A DNA stretch of 64,000 nucleotides from Pseudoalteromonas sp. EB27 (lineage in GTDB: Bacteria; Pseudomonadota; Gammaproteobacteria; Enterobacterales; Alteromonadaceae). Position numbers and translations under genes: made by a program. The DNA lies in the NCBI RefSeq assembly GCF_001974875.1, contig NZ_MTQD01000006.1:178294-242293 (forward strand). The letters are read 5' to 3'. Shown here piece after piece: positions 1 through 9,207 of this stretch. Numbering within the stretch: position 1 is the first letter of the stretch; every line of letters begins with the position of its first letter. The notes under the pieces were generated by a model. That model saw nothing but the letters and a program-made list of their open reading frames with translations, was not told where the DNA came from and made no database searches.

Positions 1-196
1 TAGCAATTTCTGTCCCAGACATATCTGGGAGTTGAACATCTAATATAATTACTTCCGGGATTTCACGTCTTATTGTTAAAAGTGCATCCTTTGCATTCAT
101 AGCAGTAAACACTTTAAAATTTGCCATGAGTAAGAGATCTTTCTCTAACAATAAATTATTGGCATTATCGTCAACTACAACTATTTTGGTTTTCAT
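1..196 (-). CDS. Response regulator receiver domain protein (truncated by window edge)
   Basis: Reading leftward from an ATG at 196 gives a receiver-domain N-terminus: MKTKIVVVDDN, then ILDVQLPDMSGTEI with the phospho-acceptor Asp in VILDVQLPD. The frame is open to the window edge, so the rest of the protein (output domain or lone receiver) is not visible. The start overlaps the last 26 nt of the upstream histidine kinase, which suggests translational coupling and that the two form a cognate pair. This short ORF is real although partial: the DD pair at the start and the D-x-x-(L/M)-P-x-(M)-(S/D)-G block are diagnostic for receivers. Confidence 0.85.
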   Translation of the reverse strand, partial: MKTKIVVVDDNANNLLLEKDLLLMANFKVFTAMNAKDALLTIRREIPEVIILDVQLPDMSGTEIA

Positions 197-1361
197 TATT
201 CTTTACCATCTGCTTTTGTTTAATAGGCAAAGTGATACGAACCGATGTGCCCTTGTTGACACCTTCAGATTCAATAACAAATTCGCCCCCATGCAACTTA
301 ACTAGACTTTTTGCAATAGGCAGTCCTAGCCCTGTACCTTCTGTTAATCTAGAGTAGGGAGTTTCAATGCGAAAAAAACCTTCAAATATTTTTTCCATAT
401 TTTCAGCAGCTATACCTATACCCGTATCCCAAATTGTTATCTCTATTTCAGTATCTGTATGTCGTGTTTTGACACCAATTTGACCCTCATCGGGTGTAAA
501 CTTCACTGCATTTGAAAGCAAATTATAAAGTATCTGTTTAACCTTAAGGGAGTCTGCTTCAATTGGTGGCAAGTCATCAGCAATTTCAAGGCACATATCC
601 AGTTGCTTCTGATTAGCTGTATCTGCTGTAAGGCCTGTAATTTCGTATAATACTTGGCGTATCGGTAGGTGAGAAATAGTAAGGGTCATTTTACCGGCTT
701 CAATTTTAGCCATGTCCAATATTTCGTTAATAAGTAACAACAAATGTTTGCCGCTCACCAATACATTTTTGACATATTGTTTTTGTTTGTCGTTTAAAGT
801 GCCGAATGTTTCATCGTAAAGCACTTCAGAAAATCCATTAATAGAATTAAGTGGGGTTCTAAGTTCATGCGACATATTAGCTAAAAACTCAGACTTTACT
901 CGTGCAGCACTTTCTAAATCGTTTGTTAATACCTCAAGTTCTTTATTTGCTTTTACTAACCCTTCTTGAATCGCATTACGTTCGGTAATATCTTCGATAG
1001 ACAATAAAATTATGCGATCTTTTGACTGAGTGCGTTTAATTTGCCTTGCGTTGAGCAGCATTGTACGCCAACCAATTGTTTTAAAATTGTGCTCAACTTT
1101 ATAATCATCAAAACTCGTTTTTTGAGGCAATATCGTTTCTAGTAATTCACGCAGCTTGGGAATGTTCCATTGATTATTACCAAGGTTGTATATTAACTTT
1201 CCAACGGTGTCTTTGTGATTAGCGCGAAAAAACTCATAAAATGAGCGACTCGCTGTTACTACTCTTAAGTGCTGGTCTAAAACAATTAGTGGCTCACGAA
1301 CTGTATTTACAATACTTTCAGAGTATTCTAATAGTTCTTTCTTGGTACTTATTTTATTCAC
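171..1361 (-). CDS. PAS-domain sensor histidine kinase
   Basis: Soluble sensor kinase of 396 aa. A PAS domain covers about residues 15-130 and ends in the usual ITERNA linker. A short coiled linker follows, then a HisKA domain with the phospho-acceptor His165 in SHELRTPLN. The HATPase domain has an N box (LLSNAVKFTP), G1 (DTGIGI) and G2 (GTGLGLPIAK). No transmembrane segment is visible, so it probably senses a cytoplasmic signal. The start codon is GTG with AAGGA 8 nt upstream. It overlaps the downstream receiver gene (start 196), its likely partner. The signal cannot be deduced. Confidence 0.9.
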   Translation of the reverse strand: MNKISTKKELLEYSESIVNTVREPLIVLDQHLRVVTASRSFYEFFRANHKDTVGKLIYNLGNNQWNIPKLRELLETILPQKTSFDDYKVEHNFKTIGWRTMLLNARQIKRTQSKDRIILLSIEDITERNAIQEGLVKANKELEVLTNDLESAARVKSEFLANMSHELRTPLNSINGFSEVLYDETFGTLNDKQKQYVKNVLVSGKHLLLLINEILDMAKIEAGKMTLTISHLPIRQVLYEITGLTADTANQKQLDMCLEIADDLPPIEADSLKVKQILYNLLSNAVKFTPDEGQIGVKTRHTDTEIEITIWDTGIGIAAENMEKIFEGFFRIETPYSRLTEGTGLGLPIAKSLVKLHGGEFVIESEGVNKGTSVRITLPIKQKQMVKNNENQNSCS

Positions 1362-1753
1362 TATCTAGTTCCTTTGTACCATTAAGGGCTGAACAACTTT
1401 ATAAACGTTTAAAGGATAATTAAGGTTCAGGAATGCTGTGATTATAGCTTTATTTTTATAATACGTTCGCTAAAAGCAATGCTTAATAATGTGTTTTGAT
1501 GTGTGTGTGTGGTTTCAACTAATATAAAAGGCGTAACTTGATAAGCGATATCTGAGAGGAACTATTTGAACATTAATCTTTGTTCAGTAAACAGCAACAG
1601 CTGATTAATAGCAAGAGGTTCATAAATTAACCTGCATATTATTGTTGTTTATTGACTATGGTGAGTTTTTTAAAGGCAAAAGGTATTAGTTTTAAGCGCA
1701 ACAGGCTTTTACGGGGAGCGTATTTAAACTGAATTTTGGGTCTAAATAGCAAG
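1362..1753. other. Intergenic region, no gene seen
   Basis: About 390 bp of AT-rich sequence between the kinase start and the hairpin downstream of the iron operon. I see no convincing ORF, RNA gene or repeat. It must contain the kinase promoter, but no good -35/-10 pair could be assigned. Confidence 0.5.
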
Positions 1754-1797
1754 TATTGATGTAGGTATTAGTGTTTAAATTAATACCTACATCAATA
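1754..1797. terminator. Perfect 17-bp hairpin at the end of the fbp operon
   Basis: Arms 1754-1770 and 1781-1797 are perfectly complementary (TATTGATGTAGGTATTA and its complement) with a 10-nt loop. It lies 7 nt after the stop of the last iron-transport gene. There is no clean T-tract on the minus strand, so it may act as a 3' stabilising hairpin instead of a classical intrinsic terminator. Confidence 0.55.
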
Positions 1798-1803
1798 TTT
1801 CTA

Positions 1804-2820
1804 TCAGTCTGTAGATTTATAAACCGCTAGTGGGTGGGATGTACTTAGTGATACATGTACTTCATCGCCAGGGTTTACCACAACTTCATGGCTTACTCGA
1901 CTAGTTACAACAGTAGAGCACGCAAGTTTTACAGCGCACAAGCGGCTGCCACCTTCAAAGCGTACCCAAATAACTTCGCCGTTACTGCCAACACTGCTTT
2001 GAACGAGTAATACATCGTCTGGTCGAAGTAGTACATCAACGTCGCCACTTTCACAGTCAACGCCATGAGCGGGAGCATTACCAATTGAAGTAGTGGCTTG
2101 TCCTTGGCTAAATTGGCCGCTAATAAAGCTCGCCTCACCTAAAAAACGTGCCACAAAGCGATTGTTTGGGGTACTAAAGCAGCGCTCTGGCGTATCAATT
2201 TGTTGAATTTCACCGCCTTTTAAAACGCCAACACGATCGCCAACAGAAAGTGCCTCTTCTTGGTCATGTGTTACCCAAATAGCAGGTACGCCAGCGGCTT
2301 TAAGTGCGTTTCTAATATCCCAGCGAAGCATGTCTTTAAGGGCAGCATCTAAGTTAGAAAGCGGCTCATCAAGTAATACAAAGTCAGGCTGGTGGGCAAG
2401 GGTGCGTGCAAGTGCGACGCGCTGCTTTTGGCCGCCAGAAAGCGTTGCTGGTTTTTTATCTCTAAAATCGCTCAGTCCAAGTAGGTTTATCCAATACTCA
2501 GCAGGGGCTGTATCTTTTAATCTAAAGCAAATGTTTTGCTGTACGGTTAAGTGCGGAAATAACGCAAAATCTTGAAACACCATACCTACACTGCGTTTTT
2601 CAGGAGGTATGGTTAATTTAGGTGTAGCACGCCATTTACCCGTGTTTATTTCGCCTTCGCTAATAGGTATAAGGCCCGCAAGGGCTTGTAAAATTGTACT
2701 TTTACCACAACCTGTTGGCCCTACAAGCATAAGAATTTCATTTTCACCAAGCGAAAAGTTTAAATCGCTTACTACGCGGTTACTGCCATAATCTATAGAC
2801 AACTGACTTACAGATAGCAT
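1804..2820 (-). CDS. fbpC: Iron(III) ABC transporter ATP-binding protein
   Basis: ATPase subunit (338 aa) of a ferric-iron importer. It shows Walker A GPTGCGKST (about residues 34-42), the ABC signature LSGGQKQRVAL, Walker B VLLDEPLSNLD and the H-loop VTHDQEE. It also has a C-terminal TOBE-like regulatory region (VLLRPDDVLL), as in the FbpC/AfuC/PotA group. It is the last gene of an operon with periplasmic and permease genes, 14 nt after the permease stop. The operon begins at a Fur-type site, which supports iron as substrate over spermidine or thiamine, whose importers have similar ATPases. Confidence 0.9.
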   Translation of the reverse strand: MLSVSQLSIDYGSNRVVSDLNFSLGENEILMLVGPTGCGKSTILQALAGLIPISEGEINTGKWRATPKLTIPPEKRSVGMVFQDFALFPHLTVQQNICFRLKDTAPAEYWINLLGLSDFRDKKPATLSGGQKQRVALARTLAHQPDFVLLDEPLSNLDAALKDMLRWDIRNALKAAGVPAIWVTHDQEEALSVGDRVGVLKGGEIQQIDTPERCFSTPNNRFVARFLGEASFISGQFSQGQATTSIGNAPAHGVDCESGDVDVLLRPDDVLLVQSSVGSNGEVIWVRFEGGSRLCAVKLACSTVVTSRVSHEVVVNPGDEVHVSLSTSHPLAVYKSTD

Positions 2821-2834
2821 TGTTTTTAAAATCC

Positions 2835-4334
2835 TTAATGTTCAAACTGGTTGCGTTTTTCGCCAGACATCATAATAGCTAACCCGCAGGCAGATATCAC
2901 TACTAACAATAATCCAGGAATAGCGGCGCGACCAAAATAGCCCGCTTCGTATACACGCCATAAATAAGTAGAGAGGGTTTCAAACCCTGTTGGGCCAAGT
3001 AGGAGCGTGGCTTCTAGTTCGCGCATTGACTCTAAAAACACCAGTGCTGCACCGGCAATAATACCGCGCATAGTTAAAGGCAATGTTATGCGAGTAAATA
3101 CTTCACGTGGGCTTGCCCCTAATACGCGCGCAGACTTTACTAAGCTCGGATCTAAGTGTTCAGTGCTTGTTCTAACAGAGCCTACAGCAAGTGGTAAAAA
3201 TCGCAGCATATAAGCAATAATAAGCAATCCCAGTGTTTGATATAAAAACGGTAACTGCAAACCACCGTAAACAAGCGCTGTGCCCATTACTATGCCCGGA
3301 ATACCAAAACCAAAGTAAGTAACACGCTCCATTATACGACCCGTTTTTCCACTCAGTGCGGCATGTGCAACGGGGATCGCAACGATAACAGCTACAATTG
3401 CCGCAATACCCGATGCATACGTAGAGTTCCACGCAATATTAAAATCAAATGAGCTAAAACCATCACGAGCTAACCAAAGCGAAAATATAGCCAAAGGCAA
3501 GCCAATAGCAAGCAGTAAAACAGGTGCAAACGTAACAAACATGGCACTTAACTGTAATTTGTTTGGAAATAAAATTAACGGGCGACCATTGCGCTCAGGC
3601 GCTGTTTTTATTTGTGATTCAACTAAAAGTAAAAAACCGACAATAACCATCAGTTGAAGTGAAAGCATTGCAGCGCGCCCTAACGCAAAGGCGTTGTATT
3701 CAACGTAAATTACGCGGGTAAAGGTATCTAAGCGCATCATTGCGGGCGTGCCAAAGTCTGATAACGTATAAAGCGCGACTAACAAAGAGCCTGCTGCAAT
3801 ACCGTTAACTACGCGCGGTAATATAACTTTAAATATACTTTGCGTCATCGACATTCCAAGCGTACGCGCGGCATTAACCATGCTTGCATCAAGGCTCAGT
3901 AAAGATGAGCGAGTTGTCATCATTACAAACGGGAAGGTATAAAGCGTCATTACAATGGCAGCGCCGGTTAGGCCATACATTGATGGGGTTTCTATTCCTG
4001 TTAAGGTGTTTATTTCGCCACCGGGGCCAAACGCTGCATAAAGGGTAAATGCGCCAATATAACTGGGGATTGCCAGCGGCGCTGCAAATACAACCAGCCA
4101 GAGCTTTTTAAATGGTAAATGCACATACGCGCTAATAAACGCCAGTGGCACACCAATTAAAATAGAGCCAAGTACCGTTAAACCCATTAACGATAACGTG
4201 TTGCCTAAAATTTGAAGATTGTGGGTGTCAAACACTGAGCTTGCATCGCTTGCAAGCACTATTAATACATAAACAGGGGTAAGCGCAACAAGCGCTGCAA
4301 GCAGCGCCATTGGATAAGAGGCAGGTATTCTCAT
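2835..4334 (-). CDS. fbpB: Iron(III) ABC transporter permease (two fused permease domains)
   Basis: Inner-membrane permease of 499 aa with about 12 hydrophobic segments. It contains two binding-protein-dependent permease modules in one chain, each with an EAA-type loop (AARTLGMSMTQSIFKVILPRV in the first half, SARVLGASPREVFTRITLPL in the second). This duplicated form is typical of FbpB/SfuB ferric permeases. Its start overlaps the stop of the substrate-binding gene at 4334, so the two are translationally coupled. It should form the channel used by the products of 4334-5374 and 1804-2820. Confidence 0.9.
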   Translation of the reverse strand: MRIPASYPMALLAALVALTPVYVLIVLASDASSVFDTHNLQILGNTLSLMGLTVLGSILIGVPLAFISAYVHLPFKKLWLVVFAAPLAIPSYIGAFTLYAAFGPGGEINTLTGIETPSMYGLTGAAIVMTLYTFPFVMMTTRSSLLSLDASMVNAARTLGMSMTQSIFKVILPRVVNGIAAGSLLVALYTLSDFGTPAMMRLDTFTRVIYVEYNAFALGRAAMLSLQLMVIVGFLLLVESQIKTAPERNGRPLILFPNKLQLSAMFVTFAPVLLLAIGLPLAIFSLWLARDGFSSFDFNIAWNSTYASGIAAIVAVIVAIPVAHAALSGKTGRIMERVTYFGFGIPGIVMGTALVYGGLQLPFLYQTLGLLIIAYMLRFLPLAVGSVRTSTEHLDPSLVKSARVLGASPREVFTRITLPLTMRGIIAGAALVFLESMRELEATLLLGPTGFETLSTYLWRVYEAGYFGRAAIPGLLLVVISACGLAIMMSGEKRNQFEH

Positions 4335-5374
4335 TACAATACGCCGCTGCTACGCATCAAATCTATAGTAGGGCGTAAATCAGCAAGCTGTGTTAAATCT
4401 ACTTTAGGTGGAGAAATATTAGCAAGTGATGGTAGACCCTCAGGTTGGGTAATACCATTTACTAACGGAATTTCGTACGCTTCACTGGCTAAGTAACCTT
4501 GTACTTCTTTACTTAGTAAGTAACGCATAAAGTTAGTAGCAAGCGGATCGTCGTTAAGGGCTAATACACCCGATGCATTAACTAAACAGCCCGCATCATT
4601 TTGTGTAAATGCTAAATCAAGCTTGGCATCAGGCTTGCCTGATTTTAAACGCAATGTGTAATAATGATTAGCAAAACCAATATCAACTTCACCGCGTTCA
4701 ACGCCCATAACAACACCTAATTCACCAGCGTATGTTTTAGCACGTTTTTTAATCTTTTTAAGCCACTTAGCAGTTTTGTCGTCGCCTTCTAAAATTCGCA
4801 TTGCGGTTACAAACGATTGAAAAGAAGCGTAGGCGGGCGCCCAGCCAATACTTAAATCGCTGTCGGCAATTTCCATAATACTTGTTGGAATTTGATCTTT
4901 GGTCAAACGCGACGTGTTATATGGCAATGTACGAATACGGCCAGTTACAGGTGCCCACTCTTTATATCTAAATTGTGGTTGTAACTGAGCAGATAAATCA
5001 CCTGGGATAGGTTGTGCAAGACCTGCATCGGTTACCAAACCTATAGCGCCTGAGTCAACCGCCCAAAATAAATCAGCGCGGCGAACACCGGCTTTAGCTT
5101 CTGCAACAATGGTATTTGCTAAAGCAGCAGTAGGACCTCGGCGTATACCGAGTTTAAAGTCTGGATTTTTTTTCTGGATTGCCTGTAATACGTTTTCATA
5201 CAAACCACCTTCGCCTCGACCTAAATAAAGGGTTAACTCACCTTCAAGCTTTGGTAAATCATCAACAGAAACTGGGTTTGCTATATCAGCGGCTAGCGCA
5301 CGAGAAAGAGGTAGTGGCAATGAGCCAACCACCCCTAACGCAGCTAGGCCTTGAATAAAGGTCCTACGCTTCAC
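4334..5374 (-). CDS. fbpA: Periplasmic Fe(III)-binding protein, Tat-type signal
   Basis: Substrate-binding protein of the FbpA/FutA family (346 aa). The adjacent tyrosines Tyr238-Tyr239 in NHYYTLRL match the conserved pair that binds ferric iron in this family. The N-terminus, KRRTFIQGLAALGVVG, is a twin-arginine-like signal, as in cyanobacterial FutA. It suggests export of a folded, possibly metal-loaded protein. The start is GTG with AAGGATG 8 nt upstream; the ATG-like choices are worse. It starts immediately after the stop of the preceding helical protein, so all four genes form one operon. Confidence 0.9.
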   Translation of the reverse strand: MKRRTFIQGLAALGVVGSLPLPLSRALAADIANPVSVDDLPKLEGELTLYLGRGEGGLYENVLQAIQKKNPDFKLGIRRGPTAALANTIVAEAKAGVRRADLFWAVDSGAIGLVTDAGLAQPIPGDLSAQLQPQFRYKEWAPVTGRIRTLPYNTSRLTKDQIPTSIMEIADSDLSIGWAPAYASFQSFVTAMRILEGDDKTAKWLKKIKKRAKTYAGELGVVMGVERGEVDIGFANHYYTLRLKSGKPDAKLDLAFTQNDAGCLVNASGVLALNDDPLATNFMRYLLSKEVQGYLASEAYEIPLVNGITQPEGLPSLANISPPKVDLTQLADLRPTIDLMRSSGVL

Positions 5375-6187
5375 TTAAAATACATCCTTACGGGCTTTTT
5401 CTGCTTTTTCTATAAGCGTTTTAGCGCGGTCTAATTTTGTTTGCATATCACTGATCACATCGCGTACTTCATCTACGCTTTTGCTGTTTTGAATTGCTAG
5501 TGGCAGTGTTACGTTAAAGTCTTTTTCCAGCACTTCAACTAGGTTAGCGTCTTGCTCAATAAGTGTACCTTCAACGCCTTCAAACAGGTGTAGGTAAGTG
5601 TCATGAACAATTTCAGTTGCTTCGTCTTGTAAACGCTCAGCAAATTTAGCTACTACACGGTCTAATTTGTGCTTAATTTCATCAATTGTGGCACTTTGTG
5701 TCATTTCTTTTGTAGCGGTTGCTTTTACAGTGTCTAACAAGCCTTTTTGCTGGAATTTTGCAGCAAGCTTAACAGCCCCAAGGCCTTGCCACAAGGCTAT
5801 GTTCATCGCTTTTTGTTGTTTACGAACTTCCTCAGCAGGCTGCTTATTATCAATGGCCATTTTTACGCCATAAAGACCCTGCCAAATAGAAGCGTATACC
5901 GGTACAAAGTTAGTTTCTATTGCGCTGTGAAACTTAACTGATTCCCAATATTCAATTAAATCATCAGTTTTTACAGATTTTGCGCCTTTAGTATCGTAGT
6001 CGCTTACCATGGTATCAACTTTGCCTACCATCCATTCTACTTCTTCTGCGTAACTTTTAAGGTTAGCTTGAAGATGATTAACATGCTCGCCAATAGGGCC
6101 GTTAGCTAATACTGGTTGAGCCATAAACGCCGAGGCTAGTAAAAGGCTTGCACCTAAAGTTTTGGCTGGTTTAAATAGTAATTTCAT
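5375..6187 (-). CDS. Periplasmic helical protein of the iron operon
   Basis: Secreted protein of 270 aa. I place the start at 6187 (MKLLFKPAK...). It gives a clean signal peptide (LLASAFMAQPVLA, cleavage before NGP); longer reading frames run into the Fur-type site. The mature protein is charged and largely helical, with paired motifs resembling helical iron-permease accessory domains (YWESVKFHSAIET and VYASIWQGLYGVKMAI). I do not recognise a defined family; it is not a clear imelysin because GxHxxE is absent. First gene of the operon with fbpABC, so probably an iron-handling accessory or iron-regulated protein. Confidence 0.7.
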   Translation of the reverse strand: MKLLFKPAKTLGASLLLASAFMAQPVLANGPIGEHVNHLQANLKSYAEEVEWMVGKVDTMVSDYDTKGAKSVKTDDLIEYWESVKFHSAIETNFVPVYASIWQGLYGVKMAIDNKQPAEEVRKQQKAMNIALWQGLGAVKLAAKFQQKGLLDTVKATATKEMTQSATIDEIKHKLDRVVAKFAERLQDEATEIVHDTYLHLFEGVEGTLIEQDANLVEVLEKDFNVTLPLAIQNSKSVDEVRDVISDMQTKLDRAKTLIEKAEKARKDVF

Positions 6188-6213
6188 AGCAAAGAAGTCC
6201 AAAAGGTAATTGT

Positions 6214-6232
6214 AAATGATAGCCATTATCAT
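6214..6232 (-). promoter_or_regulatory. Fur box
   Basis: ATGATAATGGCTATCATTT on the minus strand is a near-palindrome (7-1-7 symmetry, TGATAAT/ATCATT) that closely matches the gammaproteobacterial Fur consensus. It ends 27 nt upstream of the chosen start of the first gene of the iron operon, where repressor would block transcription when iron is plentiful. Confidence 0.8.
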
Positions 6233-6391
6233 ATCCATAATGATTGCCAAAATCAATATATCTATATTTACTCGTAAAATCCCATTTTTCTCTTTGATTT
6301 AAATAACTTAATGTCATGTAAGAAAGCTTACTTTGTAGCGATTATAAATGTTACTACTAAGCAGGTTTATTTTTTCGCAGGTTGGCGAGAA

Positions 6392-6421
6392 TTTTAAGCT
6401 GCTTTTGTGAGCAACTTAAAA
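6392..6421. terminator. Hairpin downstream of the metallopeptidase lipoprotein gene
   Basis: TTTTAAG and CTTAAAA (extended by GC) form a stem just before the stop of the 6431-8893 gene and upstream of the iron operon. The T/A-rich flanks suit an intrinsic terminator for the minus-strand gene. Confidence 0.4.
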
Positions 6422-6430
6422 CGCATGATT

Positions 6431-8893
6431 TTATTTAGTTAAGTTTACGTTTTTTACTAATCTTATTTTTTCACCATCTACATCTAAATATGCTGTAATA
6501 TTTGCACGAGTGAGCTCACTGTTATTAGCTAATTCAAAGTGATAGGTTCTGCTCTCATAAGGTTCTATTTTCACCTTTTGTTTGAGTTCTTTTATTACTA
6601 AAGGTTTTAAATCAGAAATAGCAGAAAGAGTGAGCGTACCATCAGTTTTACCTGAATATGGTCCTGTAAGCGTTACGCTGAAAACACCTATGTTTTTATT
6701 GTTTTTGGTGTACTTATATTTCATTCCAACACCATTAAAGGGCATTAGAGATTCACGAAAATGTGATTGATAGCTAAGTGACTGCCATTGTAGTTTTTGG
6801 TCAACCTTTAAACTTTTAGCGCCTTGGACTTTCGTTAAATCGAGATTATGAGTGCCGGGTTTTAGCGCATTACTTATTTTTTGTTTTGCAATAACATTCC
6901 CTTTAGTATCTAAAAATTGAATGTTAGCTGAAATCTTTAGTTCAAAATCTGTGGGGTTGTAAACTCTTAAAAAAGCATCACTTTTATTAAAGTATATACT
7001 TGAATCAATACCAGAAAGCGCTCTAAAACCAATATCACCTAATCGCTTCATGTAATCGTTAAGCTTTAAGTTTAACTCAGAGTTAATAGTTGTATGGTGT
7101 TTTTTATCTGTTAGCTTTGCCATTAACTTACTTAATTCAAGCTCACAATTTGTTAGTTTAAAGACATGAATTTGGCACGTTCTGAATAAGCGGCTTAGTA
7201 AATTATAATTTTTAAACACCCAGGGATTAGGTATTTGGGCAACAGATGGCTGTGTATTACTAAATGAGTTAGCAGGATATAAATAAGGGGTAAGTAAATG
7301 GTTGTTGTTTCTACTTAGTAAGCTGATTTTTTTGGTGTTTAATGTTGTTAGTATATCACGAGCGATAGGCAGAATAATTTGCTGCTCTATTAATTTATTA
7401 TTTAGTGCAGTTAAGGTGATTTTTATATGTGCCTCCTCTAAAGAAAGCAGGATGGCAATAGATTTATTTTTAATTAAGGCCTCCCTAATTTCAGGTGTTA
7501 AGCCTAGCTGTAATGAACTAAATTTATTTATATTTTGCCCATATATATGCAAGCGTTCACCATCAACGATTATAAATTCCAACAACTGATCATCATTTAT
7601 TTGTTCTTTCCCAATAAAACGCTGCCTATATAGTTGATTATGTTTGCTACGTTTTGCTTGTAAAGCAACACCGACTTCGCTTCGGCGTATCTGTGATTGT
7701 TCAAAACCGATTAAAACAGCCACTTGGTTTTTGTTAGAAATATTTATAATCTGATTCGATAATGGCCCAGGAAAATCCATGACAGGGTGGGTCTGTTTTC
7801 TCGGTGGGTTAATATCTAAACGAGATAAATCAGTTGAGTCTGTATTTCGTAACCAATAAGAAGCCCCATCTTGCTCCCATGGTCCTGACACTATATGAAA
7901 ACTTGGCTTAATATTTTGTACAAAATCAGCGAAGCCTTGTTCAATTGCTTGCCAATCTTTAAAAGTGTGTTTAAGTAATGAGTTAGCCGTTGAAAGGGTT
8001 GACTCACTATGGGGGTTAGCTAGCCTAAGCTGCTTTAAAAAGTAAGCAAAAAATTGTGCTCGCTCTGGTGAACTTAAAAGATAATGAATGATAAAAAAAT
8101 TAAGACCGCGTTTAAGTGCAGGATCATCGTTAATTTGTTCAATAGTGGGTTTGTTCTCGCTGTAATACTGTTTTAAGCCCATCTCTATATAGTTCATTGG
8201 GGCACGATCAAATACCATTACTGTTAGTTGTTTCAGATTTGGATCATAAACATGATGAGCAACTGAATCAGCTAGACCTTCTGTTATCCAATTGGGTGCC
8301 CAAGTAGAATGGCCATTTAATGCCATATGAAATGCATGCATTGTTTCGTGGATCACGATGTAGCGCTGATGATGTTCTCTATGACTAGGGAAGTTGTAAC
8401 CTGCGCGATTATAATACATGGTTTCACCACCAGCTGTTTTATGAACGCCACGTAAAAAACCATCATCAAGCATAGCTTCACGGACTCTTGAACGACTACT
8501 ACCATAAACCACAGCAATCCGTTGGCGTTCAATATTAGGTGGCTCCATCCCAAACAACGCAACATAGTGTGGATAAGACATCTCTAATAACTCTAAATAT
8601 AGCCTTACTTTTTCTTCAGGTAGGTCACTTTTAAGTGCAAAGTGCTTGCTTATCCACCAATTATAACCTCGGCTATTAGCAATTTTACTCTCACTATAAG
8701 TGTAGGGAACTTCTTTACCCAAAAACTTAATATCTATGTCCTTTAGTGTACTTGTGTAACCGTTCACTGCTATATCAGCTTTTAATGGTGCTGGTGTTAT
8801 TGGTTTAATAGGGTTTTTAATATAAGTCGCTGCTTGTGGTTGGCAAGCTACAGTTAAAAATACGAGTAGTAGAAGGATTATACTTTTTATCAT
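6431..8893 (-). CDS. Surface lipoprotein zinc metallopeptidase (gluzincin-like)
   Basis: Large lipoprotein of 820 aa. ATG 8893 is preferred over the GTG at 8902 because AAGGTGA lies 5 nt upstream of it. Residues 1-17 are a lipoprotein signal ending in LTVAC, so Cys17 is lipidated. HETMH at 182-186 with Glu205 in NWITEGLAD is the HExxH...E zinc site of gluzincin peptidases (M1/M61-like layout). The rest, about 600 residues, looks beta-rich, with putative Ig/fibronectin-like C-terminal modules. The substrate is unknown. A copy of the hydroxyproline-island operator covers its promoter, so I infer a role in cleaving peptides from collagen-like material. Confidence 0.75.
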   Translation of the reverse strand: MIKSIILLLLVFLTVACQPQAATYIKNPIKPITPAPLKADIAVNGYTSTLKDIDIKFLGKEVPYTYSESKIANSRGYNWWISKHFALKSDLPEEKVRLYLELLEMSYPHYVALFGMEPPNIERQRIAVVYGSSRSRVREAMLDDGFLRGVHKTAGGETMYYNRAGYNFPSHREHHQRYIVIHETMHAFHMALNGHSTWAPNWITEGLADSVAHHVYDPNLKQLTVMVFDRAPMNYIEMGLKQYYSENKPTIEQINDDPALKRGLNFFIIHYLLSSPERAQFFAYFLKQLRLANPHSESTLSTANSLLKHTFKDWQAIEQGFADFVQNIKPSFHIVSGPWEQDGASYWLRNTDSTDLSRLDINPPRKQTHPVMDFPGPLSNQIINISNKNQVAVLIGFEQSQIRRSEVGVALQAKRSKHNQLYRQRFIGKEQINDDQLLEFIIVDGERLHIYGQNINKFSSLQLGLTPEIREALIKNKSIAILLSLEEAHIKITLTALNNKLIEQQIILPIARDILTTLNTKKISLLSRNNNHLLTPYLYPANSFSNTQPSVAQIPNPWVFKNYNLLSRLFRTCQIHVFKLTNCELELSKLMAKLTDKKHHTTINSELNLKLNDYMKRLGDIGFRALSGIDSSIYFNKSDAFLRVYNPTDFELKISANIQFLDTKGNVIAKQKISNALKPGTHNLDLTKVQGAKSLKVDQKLQWQSLSYQSHFRESLMPFNGVGMKYKYTKNNKNIGVFSVTLTGPYSGKTDGTLTLSAISDLKPLVIKELKQKVKIEPYESRTYHFELANNSELTRANITAYLDVDGEKIRLVKNVNLTK

Positions 8894-8916
8894 TATCGTC
8901 ACCTTGTATTTATGTA

Positions 8917-8930
8917 TATTGTATACAATA
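8917..8930 (-). promoter_or_regulatory. Operator TATTGTATACAATA (site 1)
   Basis: Perfect 14-bp palindrome ending 24 nt upstream of the ATG of the metallopeptidase lipoprotein. The identical 14-mer recurs at 11939-11952 and at the centre of 17138-17191, and a variant is at 16861-16874. The island GntR protein (14861-15529) is the likely ligand. Confidence 0.75.
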
Positions 8931-9134
8931 AATGGTATGGTGTTTGGGTTTAAAAGTAAACTAATAATAACGTTTACATACTTAACTTACCCTTTAAAAT
9001 ATGAGTTAAAAACATGCAGAGTTTTAGGTTCATACAGCGATTATTTACTTGTAAAGCAGAGGGTGACGAGGGCTTAGTTGACACAAACCGCAGAGAACTT
9101 TAACTTAATTAGTACACGCATAAAGTGGCATAAT

Positions 9135-9163
9135 AACAGCACAGTTTGAGCAACTGTGCTGTT
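9135..9163 (-). terminator. Terminator hairpin of the oxidase/prolidase operon
   Basis: Arms AACAGCACAGTT (9135-9146) and AACTGTGCTGTT (9152-9163) are perfectly complementary with a 5-nt loop. The hairpin follows the stop of the M24 peptidase gene (minus strand) and separates it from the lipoprotein gene. Confidence 0.65.
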
Positions 9164-9207
9164 TAATATTATATTATATAGCCGAATTTATTTTTTGTTT
9201 ATCTGGC

